NCBI GenBank assembly: GCA_964412905.1
Contig: CAYPQL010000022.1
Coordinates: 1 to 22,900, forward strand
Length of the DNA stretch: 22,900 nt
Reading direction: 5' to 3'
From: CAYPQL01 sp964412905
GTDB lineage: Bacteria; Patescibacteriota; Minisyncoccia; JAHIHE01; JAGLIN01
Shown here: positions 5,340 through 12,600 of the stretch, one piece after another
Layout: every line of letters starts with the position of its first letter
Position numbering within the stretch: the first letter of the stretch is position 1
Notes under the pieces: model-generated
Database searches by the model: none
What the model saw: only the letters and a program-made list of their open reading frames with translations
What the model was told of the DNA's origin: nothing
Translations under genes and position numbers: made by a program

Positions 5340-5564
5340 TTATCCTTCGTGAGACATATCCTCTGCTTTGGCTGCTGCCGCTTCACCTGCAGCATTGGCT
5401 TCAGCCTCGCTTCTCTGCGCATCTTCCTGCGACTGTTCTCGCTCTTGCTCATCCTGTCTGCGTTCATATTCATTGGGATCTTTATCATATTCCTCTTGCT
5501 CTTGATTTATCCGCCTTATTCCCTCCGGCGTATTTACGATAGGCAAATGTTCTGGTCTGCTCAT
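5340..5564 (-). CDS. Hypothetical acidic low-complexity protein
   Basis: A 74-residue protein of very biased composition: runs of E, Q, D, R and A (QEQEEYDKDPNEYERRQDEQ and an alanine-rich EANAAGEAAAAKAEDM end). It is likely one long helix or intrinsically disordered. Its ATG lies four bases from the TAA of the upstream coiled-coil gene, with a CGGAG sequence nearby as Shine-Dalgarno. Position between the ERF partner and the SSB-like gene suggests a recombination accessory, but there is no motif to support a role. Confidence 0.6.
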   Translation of the reverse strand: MSRPEHLPIVNTPEGIRRINQEQEEYDKDPNEYERRQDEQEREQSQEDAQRSEAEANAAGEAAAAKAEDMSHEG

Positions 5565-5568
5565 AATT

Positions 5569-6201
5569 TTAGAAGCTCCGGTAGGAACTTATTTTATTTT
5601 TGATTAAAACTTTAATTCCTCCGATTTCGACCTTTCCTTTACTTTCTCTTAATGCTTTTTTGATTTTAACATCATCAGTGGTTAGATATTGTAGAGGAAC
5701 TTTTGAAATATCCACCAGTTCAAATTCATATGTTTGCGCCATTACATTGCTGGCCATATTGCCTCTGACTTTTTTAATGTCATTTACGACCGGCACAAAA
5801 ATATTAGTGTCCGCTTTCTCCTTAACGCCGGTTTCTTTTTCGCGCGCCAGTCTTTCGTTTTCTCTTTTTTCTTCTTCCGCCAAGATCGCGTCATCGATTT
5901 TTTTCTGCTCCGCGTCCAGCCGTATCTGTTCGGCCATATTCCATTTGACCATTGCGGTGTTTATTTTTTCGGCCAATTCTTGAAGCGGTTTTTGCGCGTC
6001 TTTGTAATCTTTGTCAATTATTCTTTTCTGCTCCAATAATTTACTAGTATGCTCGATCCGCTTGGCTTCAATTTTCTTGATTTTGTCTTTGATAAACTTC
6101 AGAACATCTCCAGCGTTCACATAGTCGTCTTTGGTGTTGACGATAACCGCTTGTGCTTCGGTTGGAGTGATTGTTGCTACTTGTAATAGTTCACTTTCCA
6201 T
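5569..6201 (-). CDS. Coiled-coil recombination-associated protein (ERF partner)
   Basis: 210 residues. A short N-terminal region (residues 1-30) is followed by a long charged coiled coil over about 30-130 (KFIKDKIKKIEAKRIEHTSK, AEEEKRENERLAREKE). The C-terminal ~70 residues are globular and hold a pattern I associate with phage proteins beside ERF/RecT genes: YEFELVDISKVPLQYLTTDD, then a lysine-rich helix (KIKKALRESKGK) and IGGIKVLIKNK. The gene begins one base after the ERF stop, with AAAGGAG about ten bases upstream of the ATG. It probably works with the annealing protein, for instance as a scaffold or nuclease-like partner; no catalytic residues are evident. Association by context is good, mechanism unknown. 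Confidence 0.6.
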   Translation of the reverse strand: MESELLQVATITPTEAQAVIVNTKDDYVNAGDVLKFIKDKIKKIEAKRIEHTSKLLEQKRIIDKDYKDAQKPLQELAEKINTAMVKWNMAEQIRLDAEQKKIDDAILAEEEKRENERLAREKETGVKEKADTNIFVPVVNDIKKVRGNMASNVMAQTYEFELVDISKVPLQYLTTDDVKIKKALRESKGKVEIGGIKVLIKNKISSYRSF

Positions 6202-6202
6202 A

Positions 6203-7012
6203 TTATTTTTTCTCCTTTCTTTCGCCGATTAGAACTCCTAGCCGACCATTAATTTCTTGATAATTTTTCTCAATTAGTTCAAGCCCTGGATCGGTGGTTG
6301 TTGCGGTCAAGCTTAATACCATCGCTTGATATTCTTCCGCTGTTTTTAATTGTTGCGGAGCGGTTAAAGTGTCAATTTGATTTTTAATTTTCATCTTAAT
6401 ATTTGCGATTAGATTTTTTGCCGGCAACGCTTTGGGAAGTATTTTTTCTCCGATTGTGCTCTGCGCGTCGTCATCATCATCTCCGGTCATGATCCCGAAT
6501 GCGTTGCAGAAGGCATACCTTTTCGCAAAGGTTGACCGCGCTCCGAACTTTTGGACATCGCTCATATAATCCTCGCTTGAGATTGGCACTTCGAATTCGC
6601 TATTTTCAGAATGGCCGGTTTTATGTGTTACTCGGCACACGACTGTCATCGCCTTGCCGTCATTACGAACTTGGATCGTGTATGAAAGTCCATTTTTCCC
6701 AAGAATATCTTTAACTTGCTCGACAATACTGTCAATCGGAGCATAAATATATCGCACCGACCTGCCGTCTTTATTCATTACTTTTTTTGTCTTTCTAATT
6801 ATCGGACATTCGCCTTGAAAAGCGGCCATTGCTTTGTCAAATTGCTCTTTCGCCCATTCTGCTTTTAGTTCTCGCCTCATCGCAAGAAGTCGCTCCATTG
6901 TTTCCACTGGTAATCCTTTTTGAATAGCTTGGGCAATCAATACCTCCGCCGGTCCTTGTTGCTCCGGGATAATCTCCGGTAAGTTTTTTGCTATTGTTAA
7001 TTCTTTTTTCAT
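6203..7012 (-). CDS. erf: ERF superfamily single-strand annealing protein
   Basis: 269 residues matching the ERF family (essential recombination function, first known from phage P22). Diagnostic segments are LLAMRRELKAEWAKEQFDKA and AMAAFQGECP (about 43-70), YIYAPIDSIVEQVKDILGKN (88-107), a beta region with VVCRVTHKTGHSENSEF, and the signature QKFGARSTFAKRYAFCNAF followed by GIMTGDDDDDAQ (154-184). ERF proteins form rings that anneal complementary single strands and drive phage recombination or genome circularisation. The C-terminal ~80 residues are helical and variable, as usual. A strong Shine-Dalgarno (AAGGAGGT, 7053-7060) lies about 40 bases upstream, too far for direct use, and no better site precedes ATG 7012; in-frame extension is closed by a TGA at that place. 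Confidence 0.9.
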   Translation of the reverse strand: MKKELTIAKNLPEIIPEQQGPAEVLIAQAIQKGLPVETMERLLAMRRELKAEWAKEQFDKAMAAFQGECPIIRKTKKVMNKDGRSVRYIYAPIDSIVEQVKDILGKNGLSYTIQVRNDGKAMTVVCRVTHKTGHSENSEFEVPISSEDYMSDVQKFGARSTFAKRYAFCNAFGIMTGDDDDDAQSTIGEKILPKALPAKNLIANIKMKIKNQIDTLTAPQQLKTAEEYQAMVLSLTATTTDPGLELIEKNYQEINGRLGVLIGERKEKK

Positions 7013-7090
7013 AATTTTTTTTAGAGGAGAGAGGAAGAAAGATGAATATCATACCTCCTTCTCATCCCCGCTAAAATTCACCTTTAATTA

Positions 7091-7252
7091 TTATACTTCT
7101 GTTTCCTGCTTGCCGCATAAACAGGTTGCTGGCAATTCATCGCATTCGATGAATTGATGTTCTCCATCATGATGATCGGGGCATTGCTTATCCGATTCTT
7201 TATCTCTTGCGGATTCATACTCCTGATCTTCAGGACTATTTTCATTTTCCAT
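7091..7252 (-). CDS. Small acidic Cys/His protein (53 residues)
   Basis: Read directly: ATG at 7252, TAA at 7091-7093. It has an excellent Shine-Dalgarno, GGGAGGTG at 7258-7265, five bases from the ATG, the best in the window, which makes it a real gene despite its size. The acidic N-terminus (MENENSPEDQEYESARD) leads to possible zinc ligands C24, H27, H28, C37, C44 and C46 (CPDHHDG and CLCGKQE). It lies between the 3D-domain gene and erf in the P2 operon. No family recognised; metal binding is inferred from residue spacing. Confidence 0.7.
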   Translation of the reverse strand: MENENSPEDQEYESARDKESDKQCPDHHDGEHQFIECDELPATCLCGKQETEV

Positions 7253-7280
7253 TTTTTCACCTCCCTTCCTTTTTAATTAT

Positions 7281-7769
7281 TTATTTAATTATTACTACCT
7301 TTTTTTGTGATCCGAACTCCATCATCTCTTCGTAGCTATCTTCTGAGTATATGTCGAATGTTGAGCCGTATTTTTCGTGTACCCATTTTGCGGTTCTGTC
7401 TTTAACCGTATATTCCTTACCATCTATTTCGACTATGGTTCCCAGTGGTATGCCTCTGTCTGATGTTGCCACCGCGCCGATGTATGGATACTCGCCATTA
7501 GCCATTGTGTTTCCAGTCCAGCCGTATTTCGTGATCCGCGCTTGCGTAGGTGCTTCAGATTCTTGAATGGTTTTTTCCGGCTCCGGTGTCACGATCGGTA
7601 TTTCGTATCGCTTGCACTGTTCAACTTGCCAGCCGTACATTATCTCTTCCGGCTTCCAAGTTCGGCATTCGTTTTTTTCTCCGTTTTCGATTGCGACTTC
7701 AGCGATGAAAATTATTGCGATAAATAAAGTGAGCGCCGCTAGTCCATTTATTAAATCTTCTGTTTTCAT
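7281..7769 (-). CDS. 3D-domain (DPBB) wall-acting protein with membrane anchor
   Basis: 162 residues. Residues 9-26 form a membrane helix (GLAALTLFIAIIFIAEVA), followed by a linker rich in P and E. The C-terminal ~85 residues are a 3D domain, named for three aspartates: ATSDRGIPLGTIVEID with D104, VKDRTA with D124, and STFDIYSED with D139, all present. The N-terminal ITKYGWTGNTMANGE is also typical of the MltA/YuiC-like double-psi beta barrel. Family knowledge: such domains occur in lytic transglycosylases and other peptidoglycan enzymes. It is the first gene after promoter P2, with AAAGGA as Shine-Dalgarno. An early position is odd for a lysis enzyme; it may remodel the wall or serve as an anchored endolysin. 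Confidence 0.8.
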   Translation of the reverse strand: MKTEDLINGLAALTLFIAIIFIAEVAIENGEKNECRTWKPEEIMYGWQVEQCKRYEIPIVTPEPEKTIQESEAPTQARITKYGWTGNTMANGEYPYIGAVATSDRGIPLGTIVEIDGKEYTVKDRTAKWVHEKYGSTFDIYSEDSYEEMMEFGSQKKVVIIK

Positions 7770-7803
7770 TTTTTTTCCTTTCTTTTTTTAATCGTATGGC
7801 TTA

Positions 7804-7832
7804 ATTATACCAAGCCGTTGCCATTGTGTCAA
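7804..7832 (-). promoter_or_regulatory. Promoter P2 of the recombination operon
   Basis: On the minus strand: -35 TTGACA (7827-7832, perfect), 17-bp spacer, -10 TATAAT (7804-7809, perfect) with extended TGG. Predicted transcription start is near 7797, about 28 bases before ATG 7769. AACGGCTTGGTATAAT is identical with P1. Further upstream GTTATCAAC (on minus) also recurs, as in the P1 dyad, but here the dyad is not complete. Confidence 0.88.
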
Positions 7833-7860
7833 GGGTTCAATTGTTGATAACTTTTTCACG

Positions 7861-7888
7861 AAAAAAAGACCTATTTAAAGGGCTTTTT
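7861..7888 (-). terminator. Rho-independent-type terminator closing the late operon
   Basis: Hairpin with arms AAAAAGACC (7863-7871) and GGGCTTTTT (7880-7888), eight of nine pairs, 8-base loop. Read on the minus strand the stem is followed by a run of U. It lies 14 bases after the stop of the holin-like gene and before P2. Because both flanks are A/T runs it could work in both directions. The GC part is short, so efficiency may be modest. Confidence 0.65.
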
Positions 7889-7901
7889 ATGCTTTATCTC
7901 T

Positions 7902-8150
7902 CTACTTTCTTGAGTAATAAATTTTTCTCAATGCTCCATAAATCATCATCGCATTTGAAATTATAATAAAGAAGTTATTTATTATTTCCACTAATTCATT
8001 ATCTGTAATTATGTATCCGGATTGCCCAAGAATAAAAATAAGTATAGGAATCAGTCCGATCAGTGCGCCTTTTACGGTTAAGGATAATTCTTCCGGGTTA
8101 GCCGACGATGCTAGTACCGGATAGCTTGCGACGAGTTTTTTTGTGTTCAT
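7902..8150 (-). CDS. Holin-like small membrane protein
   Basis: 82 residues with two membrane helices: about 26-43 (VKGALIGLIPILIFILGQ) and about 54-74 (EIINNFFIIISNAMMIYGAL), separated by a short polar loop (SGYIITDNELV), with a basic C-terminus (RKIYYSRK). Size, helix number and charged tail fit class II holins, which open the inner membrane at lysis. It is the last gene before the terminator, after wall and protease genes, which agrees with a lysis role. The stop is TAG; a read-through would add only four residues. No holin family signature is recognised, so the call rests on topology and location. Confidence 0.6.
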   Translation of the reverse strand: MNTKKLVASYPVLASSANPEELSLTVKGALIGLIPILIFILGQSGYIITDNELVEIINNFFIIISNAMMIYGALRKIYYSRK

Positions 8151-8169
8151 ATTTTTTTATTTTTAATGA

Positions 8170-8511
8170 TTATTGAGTTGTATTATTCTTATAATCATAA
8201 AGGCGATGACAAGACTTGCACCAACTTTTCCATTTAATAAGAATTCTTTCATACTTATGATCTGTATTTGCCCAGTCGATACTTTTAGGGGTTGTTTTAA
8301 TTTTTCCACAATTTTCACATTTTATTGGAGAACCTAATTGTCTTCTTATCCAAATGTGCAATGCTCGATAACTAACATTATCTCCTTTCCACGCTGGGTT
8401 ATTTTCTCCTTTCATCTTAATATTTTCTTTATTTTTATCCCACGGTATATGTCCTTTTTTAAAACATCCGTAAACAACATCTTTCTTTCTACAATAAACT
8501 CCACTTGGCAT
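8170..8511 (-). CDS. HNH homing endonuclease with NUMOD3-like motif
   Basis: 113 residues from ATG 8511 (a TTG at 8526 in the same frame is possible but unneeded, since MPSGVYCRK is the usual start of such proteins). Basic N-terminal part FKKGHIPWDKNKENIKM leads to GENNPAWKG (about 35-43), a NUMOD3-like DNA-binding motif. The nuclease domain follows: SYRALHIWIRRQLG, CENC (C65, C68), IDWANTDHKYE, and CKSCHRLYD (C98, C101, H102), with two zinc knuckles typical of this HNH group. Such genes are free-standing mobile endonucleases that spread between phages. It interrupts the stretch between the peptidase and holin-like genes, and a long palindromic element lies directly upstream. Confidence 0.8.
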   Translation of the reverse strand: MPSGVYCRKKDVVYGCFKKGHIPWDKNKENIKMKGENNPAWKGDNVSYRALHIWIRRQLGSPIKCENCGKIKTTPKSIDWANTDHKYERILIKWKSWCKSCHRLYDYKNNTTQ

Positions 8512-8524
8512 ATTTTTATAACAC

Positions 8525-8595
8525 AAAATCCTATAAAGATAAACTATCGCTTTGCGAGTAATAGTTTATAAATACAGGATTTTATGTCGCAAAGC
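8525..8595 (-). other. Long imperfect hairpin with loop-flank complementarity (possible pseudoknot RNA)
   Basis: Arms 8525-8547 and 8561-8583 are complementary at 19 of 23 positions and enclose a 13-base loop. The loop holds GCTTTGCGA (8549-8557), whose exact complement TCGCAAAGC lies just outside the stem (8587-8595). In RNA this allows an H-type pseudoknot or an alternative pairing. It occupies most of the 126-base gap between the peptidase stop and the HNH start. It is not a normal terminator, as no U-run follows. It may be an RNA regulator, a mobile-element end or a nuclease target. Confidence 0.7.
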
Positions 8596-8637
8596 TAATC
8601 ATATCTATAGTATAAACTATTTTTTTAAATTTGTAAA

Positions 8638-9618
8638 CTATTCTTCAAGATATATATCCCTAACAACTTCTTCCAGAACTCTCATAAGTTTTATACTTGG
8701 AAGTGATTCTGATGTAATGTATTTATCGAGTTCTTCTTGCGTCACAATTTCCGGGTCGTCTATAATTCCAAGCTGTCCGCGAAAATAATGGAATGTATCA
8801 CTATCGGGAATTCTTCTCTTGTTGGTCCCGGTGATCATCCAGTTGTCTTGTTTGTCTGCTGTCTTTAATACTCTGAACATAGTATTTTGTCTTTCGTCCG
8901 GTATATCCGCGAAAGAAGATACCGAATTTAATGGATAATTTATCGCGATTTTTCTTATTTGATCTCCCCACCAATTACAAATCCTAAACCATCCTTCGTC
9001 CAAGTCGTAATCCCATAATACCGTCAGGTGATACCAGTCCGCTCCGAGTGCCGGGGTAAATCTTACAATTTCGTTAAATGGTTTTTGCCAGTCAGAATTG
9101 TTTCCGCCGAATGTTATCGCGATTGGTTCTTTAATTACGGCCGGACAAATCTCATTAAGATTGTCCGCGCGAATCCACCAATGCTTTCCTATCATTCTTT
9201 TTTTTTCGTCATCTAGTGCTTCCTGTGTCATTTCGGGATTCATAAATTCTTTCTCGGCAAGGCTGACATCATTCGGGCAATATTTCGATTGCGGTTGCCC
9301 TGATGCCTCGATGTATTGAAGAACATCCTCGACATTTCGACCTTGATTGAATAGTCCTGTTTGTGAGAATGGTCGGCGCCATGATAACTCTAAATTATTT
9401 TTATCGTTCTTGAGGCTCTTATATTCGTTTAGCAGTGTCAATCCGCAAGCAACACATGAGGGAATCTGACCTTGAAATGGTATTTTCACTTCCGGATCTG
9501 GTCGGTGGAATTTTCTCGGGTATGGTTCTGCGCCAAAAACCGAACCGTACGAATAATTCCGAATGTCAGGTTTGTCCGGAATATACCCTCCTATAATTTT
9601 TATGTCTTTGTAGTCCAT
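8638..9618 (-). CDS. Papain-family (C1) cysteine peptidase
   Basis: 326 residues. The first ~45 (GGYIPDKPDIRNYSYG) resemble the lead-in of bacterial and phage C1 peptidases. FQGQIPSCVACG supplies Q49 (oxyanion hole) and C55 (nucleophile) at the same six-residue spacing as papain. WYHLTVLWDYD gives H197 and RICNWWGD gives N215, matching the H-GYG and NSWG motifs. All catalytic residues are present, so the enzyme should be active. No signal peptide is seen; C58, C114 and C158 also occur. The ~80 C-terminal residues are outside the core. It follows two large virion genes and precedes the lysis genes, so it could be a virion-borne protease or attack peptide cross-links or host surface proteins; the substrate is unknown. 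Stop TAG. Confidence 0.8.
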   Translation of the reverse strand: MDYKDIKIIGGYIPDKPDIRNYSYGSVFGAEPYPRKFHRPDPEVKIPFQGQIPSCVACGLTLLNEYKSLKNDKNNLELSWRRPFSQTGLFNQGRNVEDVLQYIEASGQPQSKYCPNDVSLAEKEFMNPEMTQEALDDEKKRMIGKHWWIRADNLNEICPAVIKEPIAITFGGNNSDWQKPFNEIVRFTPALGADWYHLTVLWDYDLDEGWFRICNWWGDQIRKIAINYPLNSVSSFADIPDERQNTMFRVLKTADKQDNWMITGTNKRRIPDSDTFHYFRGQLGIIDDPEIVTQEELDKYITSESLPSIKLMRVLEEVVRDIYLEE

Positions 9619-9636
9619 AATTTTATTTTTTAATAA

Positions 9637-12600
9637 TTAGGCAAATTCACTTCTACCAAATACCGTTTTTCCTTCTTTTTTCGGAGCCATGCTGAAAGCA
9701 CCGACTGGCTCTTTTTTCATTTCCGGCTTTATTTCGACTTCATTCCATTGAACGCCTTTATCGTCAGTTATGGTTTTAGCATCGTATTTTGAGCGAAGAT
9801 ATTTGCCGACTTCTTTTTCATAGAACCTATAAATAGGATTTGAAGTATCTACTTTGCCGGAGATGTCAAAGGTTTCTATATTGATATCTTTAGTGTCATA
9901 CCAAAGGTCTCCTAACTTTATGGGTGTGCCACCACCATATTTTCCAACCAATTCTGCTCTTTGCATTCCAACTCCTTTCGGCACAGCCTTAAACTTCCCA
10001 TCTCCAAGAATGTCGGTGATGATCCATTGACTTCCTTCACTTGCATAAGCTGGCCTTTGAGTAGTAATTGCATTGCCAACTTTTAATTTTTCTGGAGTCA
10101 TTACTTCAAATGTTCCTGCCTTAAACCATTGCCGAGTATCTCCCAACCCCTCAATCTTCATCGCTGTCTCTCCTGTTGGGAATTGAAGTTTGGTTTTACC
10201 GTCTATGGCGGCTTGTTTTACTTCTTCCCGGATCATTCGGAAGTGAGCTGTGGGGTCGGAGTATTGTTGGAGTTTTTGAACTCCTAATAATTTGCTTTTT
10301 GGTATTTCTCCAGGTCTAATAAATCCACCAGAAATATCAACTTTTCTTGATTTTGCTAATTCTTTTTCTAATCCTCCTTTCTGATACAAATCACTTTGGA
10401 CTTCAATAACTCGGCGAATTCCCTCTCCACCTTTTTTTGCTCTTGTTATTTCATAATCATTTCCACTAATTGTTTTAGCTTTTTGTATAGTTTTCCCAAT
10501 TGTTCCCATATCTTCTATACGAGTGTGGCCGAAGTAATCAGATGATTGTCCTGGAAAATGAACATCTCCGGCAGAAGTTTTAATTGGACTTTCCCAAATA
10601 TGTTCTTGATAATTAGCAACATTTCCTCGCAATTCATCAGGCAATGTTATGCTTTCATATTTTTGTGGCATCCAAGCTTTGTCTTTACTGTTTAATAATT
10701 TTAATGGCAATAATTCTATTTTCACTTTTTCAGCGAATTTTTGCACATTTACAGTTTCACTTTCCGACGCCAAAACATCGCGAATCAATTCTCTTTCCAC
10801 TTGTTTCAGTTCGCCGGAGTTTGTCAGATCGGAGATGAATTGCTTTGAGACAGTCGAGCGCCCTTTTAATTTATCAATGACTTTTGTTGAGATGTCTGCG
10901 AAACCTTCGAATTTTGGGATTGCAGGTGTGAACGCGGAAGGTTTATTAGCTTCCTTCGCAATTTTATAATTAAGTCCTTCTTTTTTAAGAACTATTTCAC
11001 TTATTCCAGATGGCAATATTTTGTTAATATCTACAAGAGTATTCGCTGGAGTTGCTTTCGCGACAAGTATTTCGAAGTCAGGGTGTTTTTTAGCATGGTC
11101 TATTGCCCAATCCATGTTTCTTGTCCATGCCGTTAATGGCTGTATCTCATATCCTTTCCTTTGCACCCTGTACACCGTTTCTGGCTCAGAAATTGAAAAG
11201 TTCTTTAGCTGATTTTTCATCTCTGGTGTAATATATTTCTTTATTGAACTAAATGTTTGATTACCACTCTGCCCCATATCAATACCAACAATACCAGCGA
11301 CCCTATCATCCATCCCTGTCCATAATTTAGCAAATTCAACTGCTTTTGGATTTTCATTGATCAATTTTTTTCTTTTGCTTATAGCGTCCATGCCACTTGA
11401 GAATGCTGTCGGCTTACCTTTGCTCACATCTTTAATCGTCATACCTGTTCGCGATGTTTCAGCCGCGGAAGTCGATAGAGGCGAGAATGCTCCGCCGGTG
11501 GTGCTTATTTCTCCTGTTCCGCTTTGATTTCTTCCATAGCCGCTAAGATTGCTTGTTGTATTTTCTCCTGTGTTGATGGTTTCATAGTTTTTTAATATTT
11601 TTTCCCTGATAGGATTAGTGTTAGTTCCCAATCTACTATCAAGTTCATCAAATATCATATCATACAATTCTCTTTGACGCACCTTATTAGCTTCGGGATA
11701 TTTTATATTATCCATGTTTGAAAACATTTCCATTGTTTTATTAAACAATTTTTTATCGCGTAAATGTTCCGGCACCCATTGAGGAAATATAGATTTTTGA
11801 CCAAGCCATTCAGTCTGGCCGAAAGCACTTTTGATCGGTATTCTTTTTCCGGCTTCGGAGATATCTAATTCCATCATTATGTTACTAAGATGTTCCTGAA
11901 CCTCAGGTTTTTTGCTGAAATGCTCGCTCAATGCTACTTCACTGTCTTGAATTTCATTCAATAATTCTTCTTGTCTTACGCGCGAAACTTTTTGAGGCAT
12001 TTCTTTTTCGGGTATTTCTTTTTTAAACATTTTCAGCGATTCAATAATAGGGTTGACATTTTGTTCATTCCGTGCTAAGTTAAAAGCATTATTATTAACT
12101 TTTGGTTCTATGTCAATATTACTTGGAGTTTTAATCGCATTCGCATTGGCTTGGATTTGGCGACCTAAAGATTGATGTCTTTCTCTGTTTAACATTGTTC
12201 CTCCAAATGCCGGCAAATTTATTGTTTTACCACTTCCTATGGAGCTTCTAAAAGCTCCTTTTTTTGGCGCCGGCAATGCTAATCTAGGAGCATTTATATC
12301 TTTAATTGCTTTTTCTAATACAGGAGATTTTTTGGCAATTTTTCCAAGATCTCCTTTGAATGTTTTCATCAGCTGATTAGCTCTTATTCTTGAACCCAAT
12401 TCTCCACCCAAGACAGTTCCTACCGCAGATCCTGATGGACCTCCGACCATTCCTCCTGTAACAGCGCCAGCAATATTTCCAGTTATTTGAGCAAAATACT
12501 TTCCTAATTTTCCGCCTTTCACTTTTCTTCCATCAAGACTTTCGAGAAATTTTATATCTTGTAAATATGGAGCAATAGCTCCATTTATCTTTTTTATATT

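Noticed and set aside
6837..7052. Minus-strand 71-codon frame starting directly after the strong AAGGAGGT at 7053-7060.
   Set aside because: The Shine-Dalgarno is one base from that ATG, too close to work, and the frame runs out of phase through the well-supported erf gene. The site could still act on erf through RNA folding, but I could not show a stable structure.
2750..9618. Possible use of a recoded TAG (amber) codon genome-wide.
   Set aside because: TAG ends the C1 peptidase and the holin-like gene at sensible places, and other long genes contain no in-frame TAG. Only the HNH gene shows one.
10649..10969. Plus-strand open frame of 106 codons, and many other plus-strand frames over the large minus-strand genes.
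   Set aside because: They lie antisense inside well-supported genes, have F/S/L-rich composition typical of reversed coding strands, and show no recognisable domains or ribosome-binding sites.
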